Shown here piece after piece: positions 16,591-25,425 of a DNA stretch of 55,349 bases. Position 1 is the first letter of the stretch. Every line of letters starts with the position of its first letter. Location of the stretch: assembly GCA_945906105.1 (NCBI GenBank), contig CAMDQO010000017.1, forward strand, positions 1-55,349. Direction: 5' to 3'. The position numbers and the translations under genes were made by a program. Origin of the DNA: Novosphingobium sp. Chol11 (GTDB lineage Bacteria; Pseudomonadota; Alphaproteobacteria; Sphingomonadales; Sphingomonadaceae). The notes beneath the pieces were generated by a model, which saw nothing but the letters and a program-made list of their open reading frames with translations, ran no database searches and was not told where the DNA came from.

Positions 16591-17477
16591 GCTTGGCAAC
16601 CATGAAGCTGCGCTCGCTGCTGTTTGTCCCGGGAGACAGCGAGAAGAAGTTCGCCCGCGCCAGCGCGAGCGGCGCGGATGTGCTGATCCTCGATCTCGAA
16701 GATGCGGTCGCCCCCTCGATGAAGGAGGCTGCGCGCGGTCTGGTGGCGGGCTGGATTGACACTGCGGAGGGGCTGGCGTCGAAACTGTTTGTCCGGGTCA
16801 ATCCGCTCGATACCGGGCTGACCGAGGGTGATCTGGCTGCCGTGGTCCGCCCTGGTCTGGCCGGTATCCTCGCTCCCAAGGTTAATGGTGCACAGGATGT
16901 TTCCGCGATGGCCCTGATGCTCGACCATCTGGAAACTGCCGCTGGCATGACCGCAGGCAGCGTCAGGATCATGGTGGTGGCCACGGAAACGCCGCTCGCG
17001 ATGTTTCACCTCGGCAGCTACACCCCTCCGCATCCCCGGCTGATAGCCATGACCTGGGGCGCGGAAGACTTGTCCGCCGCTCTGGGAGCGACCGCCAACA
17101 AGGAAGCCGACGGCAGCTGGACCTTCCCCTATCAGGTGGCGCGGGCGCATTGCCTGTTCGCCGCCGGGGCCGCGGAAGTGTTCCCGGTCGATACGCTCTA
17201 CGTCGATTTCCGTGATACGGACGGGCTGGAAGCGGACTGCCGCCGCGCGCGGCGCGACGGGTTCCTTGGGCGCATCGCCATTCACCCCGATCAGGTTGAG
17301 ACGATCAATCGCTGCTTCTCACCGTCCGAAGACGATATCGCTCATGCCCGGCGCATAGTCGCCCTGTTCGCCGCCCAGCCCGATGCCGGGACCATCGGCA
17401 TTGACGGCAAGATGTACGATATCCCCCACCTGAAGGCCGCGCAAAAAGTGTTGGCCGCAGCCGGAGAAACCGCATGA
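16587..17477 (+). CDS. HpcH/CitE-family CoA-ester lyase
   Basis: A TIM-barrel protein of 296 residues of the citrate lyase beta/malyl-CoA lyase family. Landmarks are LFVPGDSEKKFARASASGADVLILDLEDAV, FVRVNPLDTG, MTWGAEDL (metal-binding Glu/Asp) and the C-terminal IDGKMYDIPHLK lid segment. Relatives cleave malyl-CoA, citramalyl-CoA or beta-methylmalyl-CoA into a 2-oxoacid and acyl-CoA. It overlaps both neighbours by 4 bp, so it is firmly part of this operon. Together with the MaoC protein it gives a hydrate-then-retro-aldol route as an alternative to thiolysis. The exact substrate cannot be read from the sequence. Confidence 0.85.
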   Translation: MSLATMKLRSLLFVPGDSEKKFARASASGADVLILDLEDAVAPSMKEAARGLVAGWIDTAEGLASKLFVRVNPLDTGLTEGDLAAVVRPGLAGILAPKVNGAQDVSAMALMLDHLETAAGMTAGSVRIMVVATETPLAMFHLGSYTPPHPRLIAMTWGAEDLSAALGATANKEADGSWTFPYQVARAHCLFAAGAAEVFPVDTLYVDFRDTDGLEADCRRARRDGFLGRIAIHPDQVETINRCFSPSEDDIAHARRIVALFAAQPDAGTIGIDGKMYDIPHLKAAQKVLAAAGETA

Positions 17478-18652
17478 CTGAAACACGTCCGCTTCCCAGC
17501 GAGGAAGATCTTTCCGCGATCCGCGAAGGCGTGCGTGCGGTCTGTTCGCAGTTCGATGATGATTACTGGCTGGCCCGTGATGATGATGGCAAGTTTCCGC
17601 GCGAGTTTCACCGCGCCATGGCTGACGGCGGCTGGTTGGGGATCACCATGCCCGAGGAATTCGGCGGATCGGGCCTTGGTGTGACCGAGGCGATGACCAT
17701 GATGAACGAGGTCGCTTCACACGGCGGCGGCTTTGCGGCGGCGTCGACCATTCACATCAACCTGTTCGGCCCGCATCCCATCGTAGTGAAGGGCACGCCT
17801 GAACAGAAGGCCCGCTGGGTGCCGCGGCTGGTATCGGGCGAGGATCAGGTCTGCTTCGGCTTCACCGAACCCGATGCCGGCCTGAACACCACGCGCATCA
17901 AGACCTTCGCCGAGAAAGTGCCTGGCGGATATATCGTTCACGGCCAGAAGGTCTGGACCTCGACCGCGCAGGTCGCGAACAAGATCATGCTGTTGACGCG
18001 GACCACCAAGTACGAGGACTGCGCCAAGCCGACTGACGGCATCACGATCTTCTACACCGACCTCGACCGCAGCAAGATCGACGTTCACCTGATTCCCAAG
18101 ATGGGGCGCAAAGCGGTCGATTCGAATGCCATCTTCATCGATGGCCTGTTCATTCCCGATGAGGACCGCATCGGTGAAGAGGGCAAAGGCTTTGGCTATA
18201 TTCTGCACAGCTTGAATCCCGAACGCATCCTGATCGGTGCAGAAGCCATCGGCATTGGCCGTGATGCGCTGCGCCGTGCGGTCAACTATGCTGGGGAACG
18301 AGTAGTGTTTGATAGGCAGATCGGCATGAACCAGGGCATTCAGCATCCGCTGGCCGAACGCTGGATGTATCTCGAAAGCGCCTGGCTCATGGTCGAGAAA
18401 GCGGCGCGACTTTATGATAGCGGCGCGCAATGCGGGGCAGAGGCCAATTCGGCCAAGTTCCTTGCTGCCCGTGCCTGCCACGACGCCGCATGGCAGGCCG
18501 TCGCGACTCATGGCGGCTTTGGCTATGCCAAGGAATATCACGTCGAGCGGCTTTATCGCGAAAGCGCGCTCACCCGACTGGCACCGATCACCGAACAGCT
18601 GATTCTGTGCTTCATCGCCGAGAAGGTTCTCGGCCTGCCCAAGAGCTATTGA
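17474..18652 (+). CDS. Acyl-CoA dehydrogenase
   Basis: A protein of 392 residues with the acyl-CoA dehydrogenase landmarks GITMPEEFGGSGLG, CFGFTEPDAGLNTTRIKT, GQKVWTSTAQVAN and HGGFGYAKEYHVERLYRES. The C-terminus ends LAPITEQLILCFIAEKVLGLPKSY, differing from the IYEGT/IYGGT segment of the straight-chain enzymes, so the catalytic base should be checked by structural alignment. It belongs to a branch often found with CoA-activated cyclic or branched acids. The ATG overlaps the CitE-like stop. It probably feeds the following SDR/hydratase pair. Confidence 0.87.
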   Translation: MTETRPLPSEEDLSAIREGVRAVCSQFDDDYWLARDDDGKFPREFHRAMADGGWLGITMPEEFGGSGLGVTEAMTMMNEVASHGGGFAAASTIHINLFGPHPIVVKGTPEQKARWVPRLVSGEDQVCFGFTEPDAGLNTTRIKTFAEKVPGGYIVHGQKVWTSTAQVANKIMLLTRTTKYEDCAKPTDGITIFYTDLDRSKIDVHLIPKMGRKAVDSNAIFIDGLFIPDEDRIGEEGKGFGYILHSLNPERILIGAEAIGIGRDALRRAVNYAGERVVFDRQIGMNQGIQHPLAERWMYLESAWLMVEKAARLYDSGAQCGAEANSAKFLAARACHDAAWQAVATHGGFGYAKEYHVERLYRESALTRLAPITEQLILCFIAEKVLGLPKSY

Positions 18653-18663
18653 GGACGATTACC

Positions 18664-19578
18664 ATGGGAATGATGGACGGAAAAGCAGTGCTGGTTACCG
18701 GCGCAGGCCGGGGTGTCGGGCGCGGTATTGCGCTGGCCATGGCCAAGGCCGGGGCTGCGGTGGTGGTCAATGACCTTGGCGTCTCGATTACCGGAGAGGG
18801 GGAGGATAGTGCCTCACCCGCCGAACAGGTGGTAGCTGAAATCATCGCGATGGGCGGCAGGGCAGTCGCCAACCATGACAGCGTTGCCGACTGGGACGGT
18901 GCCTGCGCGATGGTCAAGGCGTCGGTAGACAACTTCGGCCGGATTGACGCGGTGGTCAACAATGCCGGCAACTTGCGCGATGTCTATTTCCACAAGATGA
19001 GCCCGGAAGACTTCCGCGCCGTTGTAGATGTGCACCTTCAAGGCAGCTTCAACACCAGCCGCGCCGCCGCGCCGTTTTTCAAGGATCAGGAAGGTGGGGC
19101 CTTTGTCCACATGACCTCGACCAGCGGCCTTGTCGGCAATTTCGGTCAGGCAAACTATTCGGCGGCCAAGCTGGGGATCGTCGGCCTGTCAAAGAGCATT
19201 GCGCTCGACATGCAGCGCTTCAAGGTGCGCTCGAATGCCGTGGCCCCGTTTGCGTGGACACGGATGATCGATTCGATACCGACCGACACGCCTGAACAGC
19301 AGAAGCGGGTCGATGGCCTGAAAAAGCTCGATGCCGACAAGATCGCGCCATTCGTGGTGGCACTGTGCAGCGATGCCGGAGCCAATGTTACCGGCCAGAT
19401 TTTCGGCGTGCGCAACAACGAGATATATCTGTTCTCGCAGCCGCGCCCGATTCGCACCGCGCATACGTCGGACGGTTGGACACCGGAGACGGTAGCGGAA
19501 CGCGTGTTCGATCAATTCGCCAAAGATTTCTACCCGCTGCACCGGTCAGCCGATGTCTTCACTTGGGAGCCGGTGTGA
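18664..19578 (+). CDS. (3R)-hydroxyacyl-CoA dehydrogenase-type SDR (MFE-2 dehydrogenase-like)
   Basis: The ATG at 18664 starts 11 bp after the upstream stop and gives 304 residues; a longer frame from 18430 lies inside the acyl-CoA dehydrogenase gene. Motifs are TGAGRGVGRG, VVNDLG, NNAGNLRD, and the catalytic Ser-Tyr-Lys set in MTSTSGLVGNFGQANYSAAK. The VVNDLG and GNFGQANYSAAKLG segments are typical of the dehydrogenase domain of peroxisomal multifunctional enzyme type 2 (17-beta-HSD4). The next gene encodes a hydratase-2 domain, so the two units of MFE-2 appear here as separate, overlapping genes. It would oxidise a (3R)-hydroxyacyl-CoA. Confidence 0.85.
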   Translation: MGMMDGKAVLVTGAGRGVGRGIALAMAKAGAAVVVNDLGVSITGEGEDSASPAEQVVAEIIAMGGRAVANHDSVADWDGACAMVKASVDNFGRIDAVVNNAGNLRDVYFHKMSPEDFRAVVDVHLQGSFNTSRAAAPFFKDQEGGAFVHMTSTSGLVGNFGQANYSAAKLGIVGLSKSIALDMQRFKVRSNAVAPFAWTRMIDSIPTDTPEQQKRVDGLKKLDADKIAPFVVALCSDAGANVTGQIFGVRNNEIYLFSQPRPIRTAHTSDGWTPETVAERVFDQFAKDFYPLHRSADVFTWEPV

Positions 19579-20423
19579 TCAATCCAGCCGCCATCGCCGC
19601 TCACGATTTTGGCGAGCCAAGCCAGTCCTACACCGCGCGCGATGCCATCCTTTATGCACTGGGTCTTGGTCTGGGTGGCGATCCGCTGGACCGGGGCGAT
19701 CTGAGCTTTCTCGACGAACGACAGCTGAGTGTTCTGCCCAGTTTCGCGGTGACACTCTGCACGCCGGGGATGTGGATTCGCGAGCCCGCGCTTGGCGTTG
19801 ATTTCGGCAAGCTGGTGCATTCGGCGCAATTGGCCGAGTTCCCCAATCCGCTACCCGCCGCCGCCGATGTGATTGGCACCGCGAAAGTAACATCGCTGAC
19901 TGATCGCGGCGAAGGGCGCGGGGCGGTGCTGGTGCTGGAGCGCAGGATAATGGATGCGCAGGATGGCACGCTTTATTGCCGACTTGAGCAGACATTGCTG
20001 TTGCGCGGCGATGGCGGGTTTGGTGGCCCACCGCCGCCGCGCAGCGAGACATCGCAGCCAGAACGGAGCGCCGATGCAGCATGGCAACTTGCCACCTCGC
20101 CGCGTGCTGCGCTGATCTACCGCTTGTCGGGTGACTGGAACCCGCTGCACCTTGATCCCGATGTCGCGGCTGCGGCAGGGTTTTCGCGGCCCATCCTGCA
20201 TGGCCTTGCCAGCTATGGCATTGCCGGTATTGCGGCTTCGCGAGCGTTGCGCCGCGATCCGGCCAAGGTTTCGCGGCTGGCCTGCCGGTTCTCTGGCGTG
20301 GTCATGCCGGGGGACCGGATCGATTTTCAGGTCTGGGACACAGGCGGCAGCACGGCGCAATTTGTCGCCTTCGTCAATGACCGCAAAGTGCTCGATGGAG
20401 GGGAAGTTGCCTGGCATGACTAA
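19575..20423 (+). CDS. Hydratase 2/MaoC-type enoyl-CoA hydratase (MFE-2 hydratase-like)
   Basis: A GTG start overlapping the SDR stop (GTGA) gives 282 residues. The double-hotdog hydratase 2 fold is indicated by the N-terminal YTARDAILYALGLGLGGDP. The hydratase motif follows at about residues 187-213: YRLSGDWNPLHLDPDVAAAAGFSRPILHGL, with Asp and His in place. These features match the R-specific hydratase domain of MFE-2. Hydration of trans-2-enoyl-CoA to the (3R)-hydroxyacyl-CoA would feed the SDR just upstream. An in-frame open region reaches further upstream but overlaps the SDR. Confidence 0.86.
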   Translation: MINPAAIAAHDFGEPSQSYTARDAILYALGLGLGGDPLDRGDLSFLDERQLSVLPSFAVTLCTPGMWIREPALGVDFGKLVHSAQLAEFPNPLPAAADVIGTAKVTSLTDRGEGRGAVLVLERRIMDAQDGTLYCRLEQTLLLRGDGGFGGPPPPRSETSQPERSADAAWQLATSPRAALIYRLSGDWNPLHLDPDVAAAAGFSRPILHGLASYGIAGIAASRALRRDPAKVSRLACRFSGVVMPGDRIDFQVWDTGGSTAQFVAFVNDRKVLDGGEVAWHD

Positions 20424-21360
20424 GTCCGAAGTCGCCAAAAAGCTCAAATCGCGTTTACGCCTGCCGGTAATGGCGGGGCCGATGTTCATCGCCTCGACCG
20501 CCGATCTGGTGATCGCCCAGTGCAAGGCCGGGATTATCGGTTCGATGCCTGCTCTCAATCCGCGCTCGACGGCGGCTTTGGACGAGGATGTGGCGCGCAT
20601 CCGCGAAAGCGTGGGTGAAATGCCCTATGCCATCAACCTCGTGGCGCATCGCACCAATGAGCGGTTGCAGGCTGATCTTGATGTCGTCTTGCGCCACAAG
20701 GTGCCAATTGTTGTGCTGGCTCTGGCGGCCAACGCCGATCTGGTGCGCGAACTTCAGGCCATTGGCAGTCTGGTGTTTCAGGACGTGATCAAGGATCGCC
20801 ACGCCCGCAAATGTGCCGAGATTGGCGTTGATGGTCTCATCGCCGTCGGCGCTGGCGCGGGCGGGCATACCGGCAACCTCTCTCCTTTCGCGCTGATGCA
20901 GGAACTGCGTGAGTGGTGGGACGGACTGCTGCTGCTGTCGGGTTGTATCGCCAATGGCCGCTCGGTGCTGGCCGCCGAAGTGCTGGGCGCGGATCTCGCC
21001 TATATCGGCTCGCCCTTCCTCGCCTCGACCGAGGCCAATACGCAAGCCGGTTTCCGGCAGATGATTGTCGATGGACGGGCCGACGATATCGTCACCACCA
21101 ATTGCTTTACCGGGGTCGATGCCAATTTTCTGCGGCCATCGCTGCTGGAACATGGCCTTGACCCAGCGCATCTCAAGCGGCCAGAAGGCAAGGAAATCAA
21201 TATTTCCGGCGGGGGTGATAATGTGAAGGCGTGGAAGGAAATCTGGAGCGCCGGGCAGGGCATCGGTGCTGTCACGCGGTCTGAACCGGCGGGCGATTAT
21301 ATTGACTGGCTGGCGGAAGATTATGCGCGGGCGCGGCTGGCAATGGGGATGCCCGCTTGA
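20416..21360 (+). CDS. NPD/nitronate-monooxygenase-family flavoprotein
   Basis: The ATG at 20416 overlaps the hydratase stop and gives 314 residues. An FMN-dependent TIM barrel is shown by LPVMAGPMFIAST at the start, QDVIKDRHARKCAEIGVDGLIAVGAGAGGHTG and LSGCIANGRSVLAAEVLGADLAYIGSPFLASTEAN. Members include nitronate monooxygenases, FabK-like enoyl reductases and IpdC, which acts on CoA thioesters in steroid C/D-ring degradation. The CoA-catabolic setting favours an IpdC-like or enoyl-reductase role over nitroalkane oxidation, but this is inference from context only. Confidence 0.83.
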   Translation: MTKSEVAKKLKSRLRLPVMAGPMFIASTADLVIAQCKAGIIGSMPALNPRSTAALDEDVARIRESVGEMPYAINLVAHRTNERLQADLDVVLRHKVPIVVLALAANADLVRELQAIGSLVFQDVIKDRHARKCAEIGVDGLIAVGAGAGGHTGNLSPFALMQELREWWDGLLLLSGCIANGRSVLAAEVLGADLAYIGSPFLASTEANTQAGFRQMIVDGRADDIVTTNCFTGVDANFLRPSLLEHGLDPAHLKRPEGKEINISGGGDNVKAWKEIWSAGQGIGAVTRSEPAGDYIDWLAEDYARARLAMGMPA

Positions 21361-22352
21361 ACCGGCAAGTCATCCTCACGTCGCGGCCCGCGGGGGTGGC
21401 GCAAGCGGAAAACTTCGCGGTGATCAGCGCCGAGAGCCTGCCGCTGGGCCCAGGGCAACTGCGCATTCGCAACCAGTTCCTGTCAGTTGAACCGGCCATG
21501 CGCGGCTGGATCGCCGACCTGGGCAATTATTCGGCGCCGGTTGCTATCGGCTCGGTCATGCGCGCGTTGGCGGCGGGCGAAGTGATCGAAAGCACGGCTG
21601 AGGGCTGGCACGCTGGCGATCAGGTCTGCGGCTGGTTCGGTTGGCAGGAAGAGGCCGTTGTGGCCCCGGATGCGATCCTGCGCAGGATTGCCGAGCGCGA
21701 TCTGTCGCCCTCATTGTCGCTGGGCGTTTTGGGCATCAACGGCGTTACCGCGCTGCTGGCGCTGACCCGGATTGGCGAGCCACAGCCGGGCGAGACGGTG
21801 GTTGTTTCTACCGCCGCTGGTGGTGTCGGCTCGGCAGTGGGGCAGATCGCCAAGCTGCTGGGTTGCCGCACGGTCGCTATCACCGGCGGACCGGAAAAGG
21901 TGACGCAATGCCTGACCGAATTTGGCTATGATGCGGCCATTGATTACAAGGCCGACGGGCTGAATGAAGCGCTCGCGGCGGCTTGCCCGAATGGCATCGA
22001 CGTCTATTTCGACAATACGGCAGGCGTGATCAGTGATGCGGTGATGCCGCAACTGGCTATTGGTGCGCGGGTGGTTGTCTGTGGCACGGCATCACTTACC
22101 CAATGGAACCCCTGGCCTTCCGGACCCCGGGTTGAGCGGCACCTGCTGGTCAAGCGCGCGCGGATGCAGGGCTTTGTCATCTTTGACCACATGGATTTGT
22201 GGGAAGGCGCAGTGGCCCGACTCGCGGGCTGGGTGCGTGACGGCAAACTGCGCTACAGCGAGGAAATACTCGAAGGGATCGAAGCCTGTCCCGACGCGCT
22301 GGCCGGACTCTATCGCGGCGAAAACAAGGGCAAGCGCCTGATCCGGGTATAG
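21357..22352 (+). CDS. MDR-family NADPH-dependent 2-alkenal/oxoalkene reductase
   Basis: A zinc-free medium-chain dehydrogenase/reductase of 331 residues in the leukotriene B4 dehydrogenase/CurA branch. It has LSVEPAMRGWIAD near the start, LGINGVTALLALTRIGEPQPGETVVVSTAAGGVGSAVGQIAK for the cofactor, and YFDNTAG later. A TTG start overlaps the previous stop (TTGA), which fits translational coupling. It would reduce a conjugated C=C bond of an enone or enoyl compound. It is the last gene of the plus-strand operon and is convergent, with a 2-bp gap, to the membrane protein gene. Confidence 0.85.
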   Translation: MNRQVILTSRPAGVAQAENFAVISAESLPLGPGQLRIRNQFLSVEPAMRGWIADLGNYSAPVAIGSVMRALAAGEVIESTAEGWHAGDQVCGWFGWQEEAVVAPDAILRRIAERDLSPSLSLGVLGINGVTALLALTRIGEPQPGETVVVSTAAGGVGSAVGQIAKLLGCRTVAITGGPEKVTQCLTEFGYDAAIDYKADGLNEALAAACPNGIDVYFDNTAGVISDAVMPQLAIGARVVVCGTASLTQWNPWPSGPRVERHLLVKRARMQGFVIFDHMDLWEGAVARLAGWVRDGKLRYSEEILEGIEACPDALAGLYRGENKGKRLIRV

Positions 22353-22354
22353 CC

Positions 22355-23059
22355 CTAAGGCGCGGCCCTGTCGCGGGCGATGGCCTTTAGGACCAACACC
22401 GCAAAGATGGTGAACCAGCTGAGCCAGGCGAAATAGGGGAAGTAATAGCTCATCGCCCCGTTCCACGCGAATACCCCGCCCTTGAGGAAGGCCGTCAGGC
22501 TGGCAGGCAGGAAGGTGAAGCCTGCCCAGATCGCATACCAGCAGGCCCAGCGTGGCAGCATGGGCTTTTCCGACCTGTCATGCAGGCCGACAATCGCGGC
22601 GGCGACCATTTGCAGCGTGGTACAGAAATAGAGTTGGTCGATCGTCAGCCAGCCCATGTCGTGCAGCATCTGAGTGATCTCGGGATTGCGTTCGGGGCGA
22701 AAGGCGGCGGCAATCCAGAAGGTCGCGCTCATCGACACGACCATTACGGTCAGTGCGCCGCCGATCAGTTGCAGGTAACTGAGCATTGGGCCCGGCCCCT
22801 CGATCTTCGCCAGTCGCGCCGTCAGCACCGCCGTCCAAGGCAAGTACAGGCAGACCAGCACCACCGACAGGACGAAGCCGATGCGGATGCGCAACCCGTT
22901 TTCGGCATAGTGGCGGGCGATCTCTGCTGCTGAAAGACCGGGACCAGCGGGCGGCAGGTTCATGCCGACCCAGCCCCAGCAGGCCACGAATGTGACGACG
23001 AAAAGCGGCCCGCACCATGCTGCATATCGCTGCCACGACAGCTTGCTTACCGCGTCCAT
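22355..23059 (-). CDS. Polytopic membrane protein of unknown function (family A, copy 1)
   Basis: A hydrophobic protein of 234 residues with several membrane segments (for example PLFVVTFVACWGWVGMNL and VLSVVLVCLYLPWTAVL). No enzymatic motif was recognised. It is clearly homologous to the 238-residue protein at 30147-30863: both share a GPLFV..F..CWG..G.N.PP start, an ATFWIAAAFRPE/TSFWLTAAFRPD segment, and a W.IWAGF/W.GIWVGF segment. The ATG overlaps the acyl-CoA ligase stop (TGATG). Both copies sit in catabolic operons, one next to NorE/NorF-like genes, so a role in membrane redox or substrate handling is possible but unproven. Confidence 0.75.
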   Translation of the reverse strand: MDAVSKLSWQRYAAWCGPLFVVTFVACWGWVGMNLPPAGPGLSAAEIARHYAENGLRIRIGFVLSVVLVCLYLPWTAVLTARLAKIEGPGPMLSYLQLIGGALTVMVVSMSATFWIAAAFRPERNPEITQMLHDMGWLTIDQLYFCTTLQMVAAAIVGLHDRSEKPMLPRWACWYAIWAGFTFLPASLTAFLKGGVFAWNGAMSYYFPYFAWLSWFTIFAVLVLKAIARDRAAP

Positions 23060-24618
23060 CAGGCCACTCCTCTGCCGACGCCTGCCCAATAGGGTTCGCG
23101 CAGGTCTTTCTTGGAGACTTTGCCGCTGGGCACCAATGGGAAGCTGTCCATGAAGGTCACAGCTTTGGGCACCTTGTATCCGGCGAGACGCTCACGCGCA
23201 TGGGCGAGCAACGCGGCCTCGTCGAGCGTACTGTCTGCCTTGCGGATGATGCAGGCCATGACGGCCTCGCCCCAGCGCGGATCGGGGACGCCGATCACCG
23301 CGACCATGCCGACCTCGGGATGGGTGGACAGCGCATTTTCCACTTCGGCAGAATAGATATTCTCGCCACCAGAGACGATCATGTCCTTCACCCGGTCGAC
23401 GATGTAATACAGCCCCTCGGCATCGCGGCGAGCGACATCGCCCGAACGATACCAGCCGTTTTCCAGAACTTTGGCAGTGGCATCTGGCTGGTTCCAATAG
23501 CCCGATGTGATGGCTGGTGCGCGGATCAGCAGTTCGCCGGGATCGCCATCGGGCACCTCGTTACCAGCGCAGTCAACGATCTTGAAATCGATCAGCGGCA
23601 GCGGGCGACCGCAGCTTTGCAGTCTGGCCTCGTCCTCCAGATCATGTTCGTCAGGCCGCAAGATCGAAAAGGCGCCGCTCGCCTCGGTCGCGCCGTAGAA
23701 CTGCATGAATTTTCCCGGCATCATGGCGATGGCACGCTTAATCAGCCCCAGCGAGATCGGCGACCCGGCGTAGAGCGTCAGCCGCAGCGACGAGAAATCG
23801 GTGGTGGCCGCGGCCGGATGATCGAGCAGCATCTGGATCATGGTCGGCGTCAGCGTCAGCAGCGTCGGCCGGTCATGTTCAATGGTTTTCAGAACGACCG
23901 CTGGATCAAACTGGCGGACAATGGAAACCGAAACGCCGTTATACAGGCACTGAAAGGCGATGCCGATCGACAGCAGGTGGAAATTGGGCAGCGGATTGAT
24001 GAAGATGTCATCGTCTGTCCATTGGAAGGTCGGTTCCAGATGCTCGCAAAGCCGGATGCGGTTGAAGCCGCCGTGTGTCAGCATCACGCCCTTTGGCAGA
24101 CCGGTCGTGCCCGACGTATAAAGCTGGATAGCGACGTCTTCCTCGCTGATGAACAGCTCCGGCCTGGTCGCAGGCTGAGCAGTGAAGATCGTTTCCAGCG
24201 TTTCCGTCTCGTCAATCCAGATCGTTTCGATCGAATTGCCCGAAGCGGTGAGCGCGGCGGTCCACATCGCTTCCAGTCCGCGCTCGACAATGGTCAGCCG
24301 TGTCCCGCTGTCAGCGATCAGTTGCGCCAGTTCGGGGATCGAAAGACGCCAGTTAAAGACAGTGAATGCCGCGCGTGTCTTGGCGGTGCCAATCAGCGCA
24401 AGATAGAAGTCCGGGCTGTTCAGGCCAAGAAAGCCAACCCGGTCACCGCTCGCCACACCGCGTTCCAGCAAACCATGGGCTATGCGGTTGGCGGCGGCAT
24501 CGTATTCGGCAAAGGAAATGTTTCGATCACTCCACACCAGCGCGCGGCGATCTGGCGTTTTGCGCGCATGATATTCGATAAACTCACCGAGAGTCCGTAC
24601 TTCAGGATAAAGCCACAT
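23059..24618 (-). CDS. Acyl-CoA synthetase (AMP-forming)
   Basis: The ATG at 24618 starts 8 bp after the preceding stop and gives 519 residues. ANL superfamily motifs in order are the P-loop YTSGTTGLPKGVMLTH, GATEASG (A5-type), WYRSGDVARRD, RVKDMIVSGGENIYSAEVEN, and the C-terminal catalytic Lys region VPSGKVSKKDLRE. It activates a carboxylic acid to its CoA thioester through an acyl-adenylate. Its position behind an enoyl-CoA hydratase and an aryl-alcohol dehydrogenase suggests it primes an aromatic, terpenoid or fatty acid for the CoA pathways in this region. Confidence 0.88.
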   Translation of the reverse strand: MWLYPEVRTLGEFIEYHARKTPDRRALVWSDRNISFAEYDAAANRIAHGLLERGVASGDRVGFLGLNSPDFYLALIGTAKTRAAFTVFNWRLSIPELAQLIADSGTRLTIVERGLEAMWTAALTASGNSIETIWIDETETLETIFTAQPATRPELFISEEDVAIQLYTSGTTGLPKGVMLTHGGFNRIRLCEHLEPTFQWTDDDIFINPLPNFHLLSIGIAFQCLYNGVSVSIVRQFDPAVVLKTIEHDRPTLLTLTPTMIQMLLDHPAAATTDFSSLRLTLYAGSPISLGLIKRAIAMMPGKFMQFYGATEASGAFSILRPDEHDLEDEARLQSCGRPLPLIDFKIVDCAGNEVPDGDPGELLIRAPAITSGYWNQPDATAKVLENGWYRSGDVARRDAEGLYYIVDRVKDMIVSGGENIYSAEVENALSTHPEVGMVAVIGVPDPRWGEAVMACIIRKADSTLDEAALLAHARERLAGYKVPKAVTFMDSFPLVPSGKVSKKDLREPYWAGVGRGVA

Positions 24619-24625
24619 TATCTGC

Positions 24626-25414
24626 TCATTCCCCCCGGAATTGCGGTTTGCGCTTTTCAACGAAGGCAGTCAGCCCCTCGCGCGCGTCGGCGGTGCCGGA
24701 TATTCTGGACAGCGCCTGGGCTTCGAGTTCAAGCTGGGCTGCCAGTGGTTGATCCTCTACCGTCGAAAACAGCCGCCGCATTTCGCCAAACGCCTTGGTT
24801 GGCCCTGCCGCGAGTTGGCGAGCGATGGCTTCGGCGCGGCTCGCAAGCTCCTCGGCCGGAGAAATTTCATCAGCCAGTCCGGCTGCCAAAGCGGCCTGAG
24901 CATCGAGTGTCTCATTCAACAGCAGGAACCGCCGCGCACGGGCGATTCCCATGCGGCGGGTGTACATGATCGATGAACCGGTATCGTTGCTGAATCCGAT
25001 ACCTGCGAAGGCAGCGAGAAAGCGTGTGCCCGGTTCTGCCACGAGGATATCCGAACCAGCCACCAGCGCCGACATGCCCCCGGCGCAAATGCCATGGACA
25101 GCGGCAACGATGGGGGCATTCATCTGTTGCATCCGGGCGATTCCCATATGCAGATCGGCGGTCCAATGCTTAATCATCAACGGCAGTTTAGCGAGATTGG
25201 CTGCCAACATGGTAACATCGCCGCCAAAGCTGAAGTTTTTGCCTTCTGCCGTTATCAGCACAGCGCGCACCGATGCGTCGCCTGAAAGCTCATTCGCCAC
25301 GTCGCAGAATTCGGCACAGAAGGTGCCGTCAATGGGATTGCCGCGTTCCGGCTGAATGAAAGTCAGCCGGGCGAGAGCGCCATCACGGTCTATCCGCATG
25401 GAGGTATAAGTCAT
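24626..25414 (-). CDS. Enoyl-CoA hydratase/isomerase (crotonase family)
   Basis: The ATG at 25414 has GAGGGA 7 bases upstream and gives 262 residues. The oxyanion-hole segment is KNFSFGGDVTMLAA and the second loop is HGICAGGMSALVAGSDILVA. Here the residues after the Gly pair are Met-Ser rather than the Cys-Glu of true hydratases, and the second Glu region reads FAGIGFSNDTGSS. Loss of both glutamates points to isomerase (PaaG-like) or another crotonase activity rather than classical hydration. It lies between the aryl-alcohol dehydrogenase and the ligase in one minus-strand run. Confidence 0.83.
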   Translation of the reverse strand: MTYTSMRIDRDGALARLTFIQPERGNPIDGTFCAEFCDVANELSGDASVRAVLITAEGKNFSFGGDVTMLAANLAKLPLMIKHWTADLHMGIARMQQMNAPIVAAVHGICAGGMSALVAGSDILVAEPGTRFLAAFAGIGFSNDTGSSIMYTRRMGIARARRFLLLNETLDAQAALAAGLADEISPAEELASRAEAIARQLAAGPTKAFGEMRRLFSTVEDQPLAAQLELEAQALSRISGTADAREGLTAFVEKRKPQFRGE

Positions 25415-25425
25415 GGTTCTGTCCC

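Noticed and set aside
23017..24969. A 650-codon open frame on the plus strand
   Set aside because: It lies antisense to the acyl-CoA ligase, whose motifs are complete, has arginine/histidine-rich low-complexity composition and no recognisable domain; it is a GC-rich shadow frame.
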